Shown: positions 54,206-62,225 of the stretch, piece by piece
How positions within the stretch are numbered: position 1 is the first letter of the stretch
Layout: every line of letters starts with the position of its first letter
NCBI RefSeq assembly: GCF_000160535.1
Contig: NZ_GG704781.1
Span: forward strand, 220,154-284,153
From: Hallella bergensis DSM 17361
Lineage (GTDB): Bacteria > Bacteroidota > Bacteroidia > Bacteroidales > Bacteroidaceae
Length of the DNA: 64,000 nt
Reading direction: 5' to 3'
The notes under the pieces: generated by a model
The model's database searches: none
Told to the model about the DNA's origin: nothing
Seen by the model: only the letters and a program-made list of their open reading frames with translations
Translations under genes and position numbers: made by a program

Positions 54206-57037
54206 ATGAAATATATATATAAATGTACTGTTTTACCGGCTCTGGCAGTCATAGCGTGTCATCTGCCCATGGCAGCCCAAGGCTTGGATGAAGTTGTGGC
54301 AGATACATTGCAGACAGACAACAATGTTCCTATTGCCTTTGCCAAGACACCCTTGAAGGAGACGCTTGGGGGTGTGTCGGTTGTAGACGTTGAGGAGCTG
54401 ACAAGGAAAAGCTACAACACCTACAGCCTTGACAACACGGTAGGTTATGTAGGAGGTTGGAATGGTAACTCCCTATGGGGAATGGACGATTGGCTTGTCC
54501 TTATCGACGGTGTGCCACGCGATCTTAACAACGTGAAGCCCGACGAAATTAAGAACATCACGTTTCTCAAGGGTGCACAGGCTGTGGTGCTTTACGGCAG
54601 TCGTGGTGCCAAGGGCGTTGTACTTATAACAACGAAACGTGGAAAAGAGGGTCCGCTGCGTGTTGATGTACGTGTCAACACCGGATGGAACGTAGCCAAG
54701 AGTTATCCTGAGTATTTGGGTTCTGCTGAATACATGACACTCTACAATGAGGCTTTGGCCAACGATGGACTGAATCCACTTTATACACCGGAGCAGATAT
54801 ACAACTACGGCAACGGTTTGAACCCTTATCGCTACCCGAACGTTAATTTCTATTCCTCGGACTATATCAAGAAAGCTTACAATCGCACTGATGTTAACAC
54901 GGAGATAAGCGGTGGCGGAACGTTGGCTAAGTATTATGCTAACATTGGCTACTATCGCAACGGCGATTATCTGAATTTTGGAGAGGCCAAGAACAACAGT
55001 CGGCAAAGATTCAATGTGCGTGGTAATGTCGACTTGCGGCTCAACGACTTCATTTCAGCCTATGTTAATGCCAATGTGACTTTCTATGACCAGAAGACAC
55101 CAGTGGGCGATAATTACTGGAGCACGGCATCGACTTTCCGTCCCAATCGTATTAGTCCGATTATTCCAATGAGTTATTTGGATCCTAATGCGTTGGCAGC
55201 CCGAAAGATGATTGGCGAGACCCAAAATATTTTTGACGGTGGTTTCCTTGGTGGTACGCAGAGCGATCTGAAAAACGTTTTCGCTTCTTATTATGCCGGT
55301 GGACGTAGCAAGTACACCAGCAGGCAGTTCCAGTTCGATGCCGGAATAGATGTGGTGTTGGACGCTGTGCTGAAGGGATTGTCTTTCCATACACAGTTCT
55401 CAGTAGACTACCAGACGTCTTACACTACATCCTATAACAATGATTTTGCCACCTATGAGCCGAAATGGTCGAACTATGGAGGCAAGGACGTCATTGTAGG
55501 ATTAAACAAGTTCAATTTGGACAAGAAGTCGGGTGTACAGAATATCAGCAACAGCACGGATAACCAAGTGATGAACTTCAATGCTCATTTCGACTATGAG
55601 AGGACTTTCGACAGAGTGCACAATGTCAATGCTCAGTTGGTTGTTAATGGCTATCAGCAGACGTTCTCGCAGCAATACCACAAGACCAGTAATGCAAACT
55701 TAGGTCTGAAGCTGGCTTATAACTATGATCACAAGTATTATGCTGACTTCTCTGCTGCCGCCATACATTCGGCTCGTCTGGCAGAAGGACATCGTCAGGC
55801 ACTCTCTCCCTCGCTGTCGTTAGGGTGGAACCTGGCGCGCGAATCCTTCATGGAGGACTCTGCATTCGATGATTTGCTTTTCAGTGTAAGTGGCAGTGTC
55901 TTGAATACCGATATAGGTATTGATGACTATTACATGTATGCCGGCGCATTCAGCCAGACCAATGCTTATTGGTGGGGTTGGACAGAGGGTGTCTCCATGA
56001 ACCCCACCGTGTCAAACCGAGGAGGTAACGAGGATTTGACCTTCTTGAAGCGCAAGGAACTCTCGGCCAATTTGAAGGCTTCGCTATGGAATAGAACCCT
56101 GACGGCTGATGCTTCGTTCTTTATCAACACGCTCAATGGAAAGGTGATTACAGGCAATGCCTCATATCCTAACTATTTCTTCACTTACTATCCTGATGCC
56201 ACGTTCATTCCGTATATGAACTACGACAACGACCGTCGCATAGGTTTTGATTTCTCATTGAATTACAATAAGAAGTTTGGAGAGGTTGACTTCTCGGCGG
56301 GCTTGAATGCTACATATTATGATACGAAAGCTACCAAGCGCAACGATACCAACTTTCTTGATGAGTATCAATATCGTCAGGGACGCCCGGTGGATGCCAT
56401 ATGGGGTTATGAGTGCCTTGGCTATTTCCAGAGTGAGGAAGATATTGCCAACTCTCCCAGCCAAAGTCGCTTGAGTGGTAATATCGCCCCTGGTGACTTG
56501 AAGTACAAAGACCAGAATGGCGACAATATCATCGATAACAAAGACCAGGTTTATCTTGGCCGAGGCGGATGGTATGGAGACCCGTTGACATTGGGATTGA
56601 ATCTCACGGCCAAGTACAGAGGCTTCACATTCTTTGTTCTCGGAACAGGAGGTTTTGGTGCTAAGGCTTTCAAAAACAACTCCTATTGGTGGGTTAGCGG
56701 AGAGAAAAAATACTCAGCTCCTGTGCGAGGCAGATGGACTCCCGAGACTGCTTCAACGGCCACATATCCACGTTTGACAACGGGTGACGGAGCCAATAAC
56801 TTCACCAATTCTGACTTCTGGATGTATTCAAGAGACCAGTTTAATCTGGCCAAGGTGCAATTAACCTATGACTTCCCGTCCACCATGCTTGGCAACTCCT
56901 TTGTTCACGGATTGTCGGCTTATGTGAGCGGAAGCAATTTGCTGACCATCTCAAAGAATCGTGAGATCATGGAAATGAATGTAGGCTCCGAGCCGACAGC
57001 TCGTTTCTATAATCTCGGTGTGAAACTAACGTTCTAA
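54206..57037 (+). CDS. xusC: Second SusC-like TonB-dependent receptor, lacking the N-terminal domain
   Basis: A 943-residue outer-membrane receptor with a Sec signal (ends PMAAQ). Unlike xusA it has no CarboxypepD_reg domain: the plug follows almost at once (VPIAFAKTPLKETLGGVSVVDVEELT, LVLIDGVPRDLNNV, FLKGAQAVVLYGSRGAKGVVLITTKRG). The barrel ends YNLGVKLTF. It pairs with the SusD-like gene 14 bp downstream. A second import pair, perhaps for substituted or longer xylan fragments. Confidence 0.9.
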   Translation: MKYIYKCTVLPALAVIACHLPMAAQGLDEVVADTLQTDNNVPIAFAKTPLKETLGGVSVVDVEELTRKSYNTYSLDNTVGYVGGWNGNSLWGMDDWLVLIDGVPRDLNNVKPDEIKNITFLKGAQAVVLYGSRGAKGVVLITTKRGKEGPLRVDVRVNTGWNVAKSYPEYLGSAEYMTLYNEALANDGLNPLYTPEQIYNYGNGLNPYRYPNVNFYSSDYIKKAYNRTDVNTEISGGGTLAKYYANIGYYRNGDYLNFGEAKNNSRQRFNVRGNVDLRLNDFISAYVNANVTFYDQKTPVGDNYWSTASTFRPNRISPIIPMSYLDPNALAARKMIGETQNIFDGGFLGGTQSDLKNVFASYYAGGRSKYTSRQFQFDAGIDVVLDAVLKGLSFHTQFSVDYQTSYTTSYNNDFATYEPKWSNYGGKDVIVGLNKFNLDKKSGVQNISNSTDNQVMNFNAHFDYERTFDRVHNVNAQLVVNGYQQTFSQQYHKTSNANLGLKLAYNYDHKYYADFSAAAIHSARLAEGHRQALSPSLSLGWNLARESFMEDSAFDDLLFSVSGSVLNTDIGIDDYYMYAGAFSQTNAYWWGWTEGVSMNPTVSNRGGNEDLTFLKRKELSANLKASLWNRTLTADASFFINTLNGKVITGNASYPNYFFTYYPDATFIPYMNYDNDRRIGFDFSLNYNKKFGEVDFSAGLNATYYDTKATKRNDTNFLDEYQYRQGRPVDAIWGYECLGYFQSEEDIANSPSQSRLSGNIAPGDLKYKDQNGDNIIDNKDQVYLGRGGWYGDPLTLGLNLTAKYRGFTFFVLGTGGFGAKAFKNNSYWWVSGEKKYSAPVRGRWTPETASTATYPRLTTGDGANNFTNSDFWMYSRDQFNLAKVQLTYDFPSTMLGNSFVHGLSAYVSGSNLLTISKNREIMEMNVGSEPTARFYNLGVKLTF

Positions 57038-57050
57038 AACTTCACAAGCT

Positions 57051-58853
57051 ATGACTAATAAGAATATATATAAGTTGCTGTTTTTAATTGCCGTGCCGCT
57101 TTTCTCCGCATGCGACGACTTGTTTGAGCCGGCATTGGAGAACAAACGATCCATTGAAGCCATGTGGGAGGAGCCGTCTTATGCGCAGGGCATTTTGGCC
57201 AACGCCTATGTGTTGTTGCCTTATCAGGGTGCACCCAATAGTGACCTTGCCACAGACGATGCTGTTACCAACGACTTTAGCAACAACTATCTGCGTATTG
57301 CAACCGGTTCGTGGGCAGCAGACAACGATCCGCTTTCACAGTGGCAAAACCGATATAATGCCATTCAGTATATCAATATCATGATTGAAAACTGCGACAA
57401 GGTAAAATGGGCCAATACCCCTGTGTTGAATCGCATGTTCCGCGACCACTTCATGGGTGAGAGTTACGCGCTGCGTGCTCTGCAGATGTTTTACCTTTTG
57501 CGTGCTCATGCTGGCTACACCAATGATGGACAACTCATGGGAGTACAAATCCATTTGAATTCAGAAGGCGCCTCTTCCGATTTCAATCAACCCCGTGCTA
57601 CATTTAAGGCTTGTGTGGATCAGATCATTTCTGATTTGGATAGCGCCCTGGTGTTGTTGCCCTACGAGGATGGAGATGTAGCTTCTGATAACGATGTTCC
57701 TGCCAAATATGCCAGTCAGGGAGGCACCATGGGCGAATACAACCGTGCCTTTGGTAATCATCTCCGTGGCAAAATCAATGGCAAGGTGGCCGGGGCTCTC
57801 CGTGCACAGGTGGCTTTGCTGGCAGCAAGTCCTGCCTACAACGCTGATTCTGGGATGAGCTGGGCACAGGCTGCCGACTATGCCGCAGTTGTGCTCGACC
57901 ATATCGACGGTATCGGTGGTATTGATACCAACGGTTGGAAATGGTTTGATAATCACGAAGAAATTGACAACCTCAAGGCCGGTGTCGACCCCAAGGAGAT
58001 TGTTTGGCGTGCTAGCCGAGGCTCGAACAATGATCTTGAGTCTAACAACTATCCTCCCTCTCTCTATGGTTCGGGTCGTGTCAATCCGACACAGAATTTA
58101 GTTGATGCTTTCCCTATGGCGAATGGATACCCCATAACCGATGCCAACAGCGGATACAATGCTGACAACCCCTATGCCGACCGTGACCCGCGTCTGGCTG
58201 CTTACATCCTGCTCAACGAGAGTACTATTGGAAGTGCCGGATCGACAATCACGACAGGCGTGTATGGAACCAACCGCGATGCATTAAACCGTGAAAGCGG
58301 CAGCTCCACACGTACGGGCTATTATCTGCGTAAGTTACTGCGTAGTGATATCAACTTGGATCCTTCCAACTCGACAACCCAGAACCACTATCTTGCCCGT
58401 ATACGGTACACGGAAATATTCCTTGCCTATGCTGAGGCGGCAAACGAAGCTTGGGGGCCAACGGGACGAGGCACACATGGCTACTCTGCTTATGATGTAA
58501 TCAAGGCGTTGCGCGCACGTGCCGGCGTAGGTGCTGGCAACGGTGATGCCTATCTTGAATCAATCAAGGGCAATCAAGACAAAATGCGCGAGTTGATTCG
58601 CAATGAGCGTCGCCTTGAACTCTGTTTTGAGAACCATCGTTTCTATGACCTCCGTCGTTGGAAAGTCGATTTGAGCAAACTCAATGAGGCTGCTCACGGC
58701 ATGGAGATCGATAAGAATAGTGCTGGTACGCTTACCTACAAGGTACTGCCCAAGGTTGAAATTCGCGATTTTAAAGAATATATGTATTACGGCCCCATAC
58801 CCTTCTCGGAAACCCGCAAGTGGACTAATCTTGAGCAAAACAAGGGCTGGTAA
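57051..58853 (+). CDS. xusD: Second SusD-like surface glycan-binding lipoprotein
   Basis: A 600-residue lipoprotein (lipobox FSAC, Cys21). SusD features: ACDDLFEPALENKRS, the helical HFMGESYALRALQMFYLLRAHAG and the C-terminal RNERRLELCFENHRFYDLRRWK. It starts 14 bp after xusC and ends with the usual LEQNKGW-type tail. Partner of XusC. Confidence 0.92.
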   Translation: MTNKNIYKLLFLIAVPLFSACDDLFEPALENKRSIEAMWEEPSYAQGILANAYVLLPYQGAPNSDLATDDAVTNDFSNNYLRIATGSWAADNDPLSQWQNRYNAIQYINIMIENCDKVKWANTPVLNRMFRDHFMGESYALRALQMFYLLRAHAGYTNDGQLMGVQIHLNSEGASSDFNQPRATFKACVDQIISDLDSALVLLPYEDGDVASDNDVPAKYASQGGTMGEYNRAFGNHLRGKINGKVAGALRAQVALLAASPAYNADSGMSWAQAADYAAVVLDHIDGIGGIDTNGWKWFDNHEEIDNLKAGVDPKEIVWRASRGSNNDLESNNYPPSLYGSGRVNPTQNLVDAFPMANGYPITDANSGYNADNPYADRDPRLAAYILLNESTIGSAGSTITTGVYGTNRDALNRESGSSTRTGYYLRKLLRSDINLDPSNSTTQNHYLARIRYTEIFLAYAEAANEAWGPTGRGTHGYSAYDVIKALRARAGVGAGNGDAYLESIKGNQDKMRELIRNERRLELCFENHRFYDLRRWKVDLSKLNEAAHGMEIDKNSAGTLTYKVLPKVEIRDFKEYMYYGPIPFSETRKWTNLEQNKGW

Positions 58854-58881
58854 CTCGTGACAAATGATTAAACTCTATAAA

Positions 58882-59919
58882 ATGAAAACATACAATATTT
58901 TAACTGCGTCGGCACTTCTCATGCTGGGTATGCTTGCCGTATCCTGTGAGAATGGGGAAATAGATTTTCCTGATTATGAAAAGGGTGTAACTGTCTATTT
59001 CCCCACGCAGAATCCCGTCAGAACGTTGGTGATGGGTGAAGACGAATACGATGTGACATTGGACAATGCACACAAGTGCAAGATTGGAGCAACGATGGGT
59101 GGTGCCTATAACGGTCGCAACATTAATATTGAAGTGGCTGTTGACAACTCCTTGTGCAACAATCTGTATTTTTCCGATGGCGAGACTCCTGTCTTGCCCA
59201 TGCCCTCCAATTATTATACTCTGGGGAGCAACACCATTAAGTTCAATGGTGATGTGAAGGGTTATGTTGATGTGCAGTTTACCGATGCATTCTTCAACGA
59301 TCCAAAGGCATTGACCAACAATTATGTTATTCCGCTTCTGATGAAAAGTCAGACAGGTGCTGATTCTATTCTTTCGGGTAAAGCGATGGTCGCCGGCGAG
59401 ACACCTCAGCTCACCAATGCTCCCTACTGGGATGTTCAGCCCAAGAATTATGTTCTCTACCTGGTGAAATATATTTGCAAGTATGATGCGAAATATATTC
59501 GTCGTGGTATCGACGAAATCAAGACCGGTGGTAGTACATACAAAAACGTGCGTCATGCCGGCCGTCTTGACAAGGATGAAATCTTTACAGGCATCACCAC
59601 GCTTTCTCTCAACTCCATCAAGTATCCCGTTACCTATACCGTTAATAAGAAGAATTATAATTGTGACTTAATTCTTTCCTTCGACGACAAGGATAACTGC
59701 ACGATCAAGAGCGGAACAAACGGTGTGAAGGTATCTGGAACGGGAGCTTACAAGGTTAAGTCAGAGAAAAAAGCATGGGGCAATAAAGACCGCGACGCGA
59801 TGTATCTTGATTATAAGGTAGAATTCTCTGATGCTTCCTTTAGCACCCGCGACACTTTGATATGGCAACGTAGAGGAGTGAAAAGTCAAGAGTTTGCCAC
59901 AGTATACAAACAAAAATAA
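58882..59919 (+). CDS. xusE: DUF1735-type lipoprotein of the xylan system
   Basis: A 345-residue surface lipoprotein; the ATG at 58882 gives a clean signal (MKTYNILTASALLMLGMLAVSC), and an ATG at 58864 adds six residues. The N-terminal half is DUF1735-like (VYFPTQNPVRTLVMGEDEYDVTLDNAHKC), an Ig-like domain seen in surface glycan-binding proteins. The C-terminal half is beta-rich and ends EFATVYKQK. It fits the position of xusE in Prevotella bryantii, between xusD and xyn10C. Function not established; xylan binding is inferred. Confidence 0.8.
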   Translation: MKTYNILTASALLMLGMLAVSCENGEIDFPDYEKGVTVYFPTQNPVRTLVMGEDEYDVTLDNAHKCKIGATMGGAYNGRNINIEVAVDNSLCNNLYFSDGETPVLPMPSNYYTLGSNTIKFNGDVKGYVDVQFTDAFFNDPKALTNNYVIPLLMKSQTGADSILSGKAMVAGETPQLTNAPYWDVQPKNYVLYLVKYICKYDAKYIRRGIDEIKTGGSTYKNVRHAGRLDKDEIFTGITTLSLNSIKYPVTYTVNKKNYNCDLILSFDDKDNCTIKSGTNGVKVSGTGAYKVKSEKKAWGNKDRDAMYLDYKVEFSDASFSTRDTLIWQRRGVKSQEFATVYKQK

Positions 59920-59933
59920 ATCAGCAAGTCACT

Positions 59934-62066
59934 ATGAACAAAACAAAAATATTGGTCATGGCCGCGGCAGCGCTTACGTTTGCCTCATGTGCTGATGACA
60001 ACTATCAGGATTTTAGGACTGCAGCCCCGGAGCGTGGTGCTCAATACGCCTATCTCAACGAATACGGAGATTTGAAAACTTATGTTGACCGGGCAAAGTA
60101 TCCTATGTTCAAATTGGGCGGAGCCACAGATGCTGCCACCTTCAATAAGCAGGGTTTGGTATATGCACTCAATGTGGGTAACTTCGATGAGTTGGTTACG
60201 GGCAATTCTTTCAAATACTCATCCGTTGTGGGTGATGACGGCTCGATGGACTTTACCGTCGTCAAGGAGTTTGTTGATAAGGCCACTGAAGCCGGCCTCT
60301 CGGTTTACGGCCACACCTTAGCATGGCATGCACAGCAAAACATAAAGTATCTGGGCAAGCTCATTGCTGACCGCATACCAGAGGGAGACGGCGGCAAAAG
60401 CTATGTTTTCCAACACGACTTTGAGGACGGGCAACCTATTGGTGGATGGGGAAACAACCAGTCGCGAAAAGTAATCGATAACGGCTATGACGGCAAGAGC
60501 ATGAAAGCCACCAACCCGTCTGTCACCAATCCATGGGAAAGCCAAATGGCGGTAGACCTTGCACAACCACTGACCGAGGGCACGACCTACACGCTCCACT
60601 TCTGGGCCAAGGGCTCGCAAGAAGGTTCGATTACAGCCGGTTATCAAAACCCCAATGGTTATAAAGGTTGTGGTGACTTTCCTGTCATCAATCTGACGAC
60701 CGATTGGAAAGAGTACACCATAGAGGCTACAGTGACCGGTGCTGGGGCTACCCGCTTCCTTTTCAGCATTGGCTCTTATGCTGGCGATATCTATATGGAC
60801 AACCTTGAGTTGTACACAGGAGCAACGCCTACTGTTGACATACCCAAGACGGTTGTGAAATACGACTTTGAGGATGGTAACACAATAGGTGGCTGGGGTA
60901 ACAATTCCACGAGAACCAATGTTGCTGGTTCTCATGACGGCAGCCACTGTATGCAATTTACCAATCCCTCTGCTGTCAATCCCTGGGAAGCACAGGTTGC
61001 GATAGACTTCGAGTCGCCTTTGACTGAGGGAAACACTTATTATTTGCATTTCTGGGCCAAGAGCAGTGTAGAAGGTACTGTAGGTGCCGGGTTCCAAAAT
61101 CCTGCGGACTATAGCGGCAGAGGAAACTTCCCCAACATGGACCTCACAACCGATTGGAAAGAATATACCGTTTCCACATCCGTTACGGGTGACAACTGCA
61201 AACGCCTCACGCTGAACCTTGGCACCTTGGCAGGAACCATCCTCTTTGATGATGTTGAGGTGTTCGAAATGGTTAAGGGCAACAGCATACCGCTGACTGA
61301 TGAGGAGAAACGCGATACGCTCACTTGGGCCATGGAGCAGTGGGTCAGCAACATGATGAAAGCCTGTGACGGCAAGGTGAAGGCTTGGGACGTGGTGAAT
61401 GAGCCTATGTCCGACGGCAATCCCTTCCAGCTGAAATCGGGCGCCGTCGAGGGTGGCGAGAACAACTTCTATTGGCAAGACTATCTTGGCAAGGACTATG
61501 TCCGTGTGGTCGTTAAATTTGCCCGCCAATATGGTGGCGACGATTTGAAGCTATTCGTCAACGACTATAACCTTGAGGCTGCATACAACAACAATAAGAA
61601 ATGCGACGGACTTATCGAAATGGTGAAGTACTGGGAGTCTGACGGAGTGACAAAGATTGACGGTATCGGCACACAGATGCACGTTTCCTATTCGCTCAAT
61701 CCTGCCACACAGAAACGCAACGAGGAAGCTGTTGTCAACATGCTTAACAAGTTGGCGGCTACTGGCAAACTCATTCGTATTTCCGAGCTCGATATGGGCA
61801 TCGCCGATGAGACTGGAAAAGAGATCAAGACAGACCAGGTGACTGAAGAGCAACATCATGCCATGGCGGGCTATTATAAGTTTATCGTGGAGAAGTATCT
61901 TGAAATCATTCCTGTCAATCAGCAGTATGGCATCACGGCCTGGGCTGTTACCGACAGCCCTGAGGACAGTTTCTGGAGAGCCGGAATGCCTATTGGCTTA
62001 TGGGACGTAAACTATAACAGAAAGCACACCTATGCCGGATTTGCCGATGGCTTGTCGGGTAAATAA
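59934..62066 (+). CDS. xyn10C: GH10 endo-1,4-beta-xylanase with two internal carbohydrate-binding modules
   Basis: A 710-residue lipoprotein xylanase (lipobox FASC) that cuts the xylan backbone at the cell surface. The GH10 barrel is split: the first strands run to about residue 150 (YGHTLAWHAQQ), and the rest resumes at about 447. Between them lie two CBM4-like modules (about 156-300 and 306-446), each with DFEDGxxIGGWGNN, PLTEGxTYxLHFWAK and LTTDWKEYT. The acid/base is Glu490 (WDVVNEP) and the nucleophile is Glu618 (ISELDMG). The insertion matches Xyn10C of Prevotella bryantii. It lies 14 bp after xusE. Confidence 0.94.
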   Translation: MNKTKILVMAAAALTFASCADDNYQDFRTAAPERGAQYAYLNEYGDLKTYVDRAKYPMFKLGGATDAATFNKQGLVYALNVGNFDELVTGNSFKYSSVVGDDGSMDFTVVKEFVDKATEAGLSVYGHTLAWHAQQNIKYLGKLIADRIPEGDGGKSYVFQHDFEDGQPIGGWGNNQSRKVIDNGYDGKSMKATNPSVTNPWESQMAVDLAQPLTEGTTYTLHFWAKGSQEGSITAGYQNPNGYKGCGDFPVINLTTDWKEYTIEATVTGAGATRFLFSIGSYAGDIYMDNLELYTGATPTVDIPKTVVKYDFEDGNTIGGWGNNSTRTNVAGSHDGSHCMQFTNPSAVNPWEAQVAIDFESPLTEGNTYYLHFWAKSSVEGTVGAGFQNPADYSGRGNFPNMDLTTDWKEYTVSTSVTGDNCKRLTLNLGTLAGTILFDDVEVFEMVKGNSIPLTDEEKRDTLTWAMEQWVSNMMKACDGKVKAWDVVNEPMSDGNPFQLKSGAVEGGENNFYWQDYLGKDYVRVVVKFARQYGGDDLKLFVNDYNLEAAYNNNKKCDGLIEMVKYWESDGVTKIDGIGTQMHVSYSLNPATQKRNEEAVVNMLNKLAATGKLIRISELDMGIADETGKEIKTDQVTEEQHHAMAGYYKFIVEKYLEIIPVNQQYGITAWAVTDSPEDSFWRAGMPIGLWDVNYNRKHTYAGFADGLSGK

Positions 62067-62125
62067 TCCGAAAGCAACAGCTTGGCGTGACAGCTGTGGT
62101 TGAATACGTCACTTTTGATGATGAG

Positions 62126-62200
62126 CATGCTCTATTACGATGCACGTTGTATTTCTTGGAAATACGCGTCCGCGTGGTAATAGAGCATCTCTTTTTTCTC
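62126..62200 (+). terminator. Long hairpin between xyn10C and the GH115 gene
   Basis: ATGCTCTATTAC (62127-62138) pairs with GTAATAGAGCAT (62177-62188). Inside it, TGTATTTC and GAAATACG form the tip, so the stem spans about 60 nt with small bulges. TCTCTTTTTTCTC follows. It would end or attenuate the xus transcript before the last gene. Confidence 0.7.
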
Positions 62201-62225
62201 ATCAACACTACATATCAATAAACAA

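Noticed and set aside
60318-61529. 403-codon open frame opposite xyn10C
   Set aside because: Antisense to the catalytic and CBM regions; no recognisable motif.
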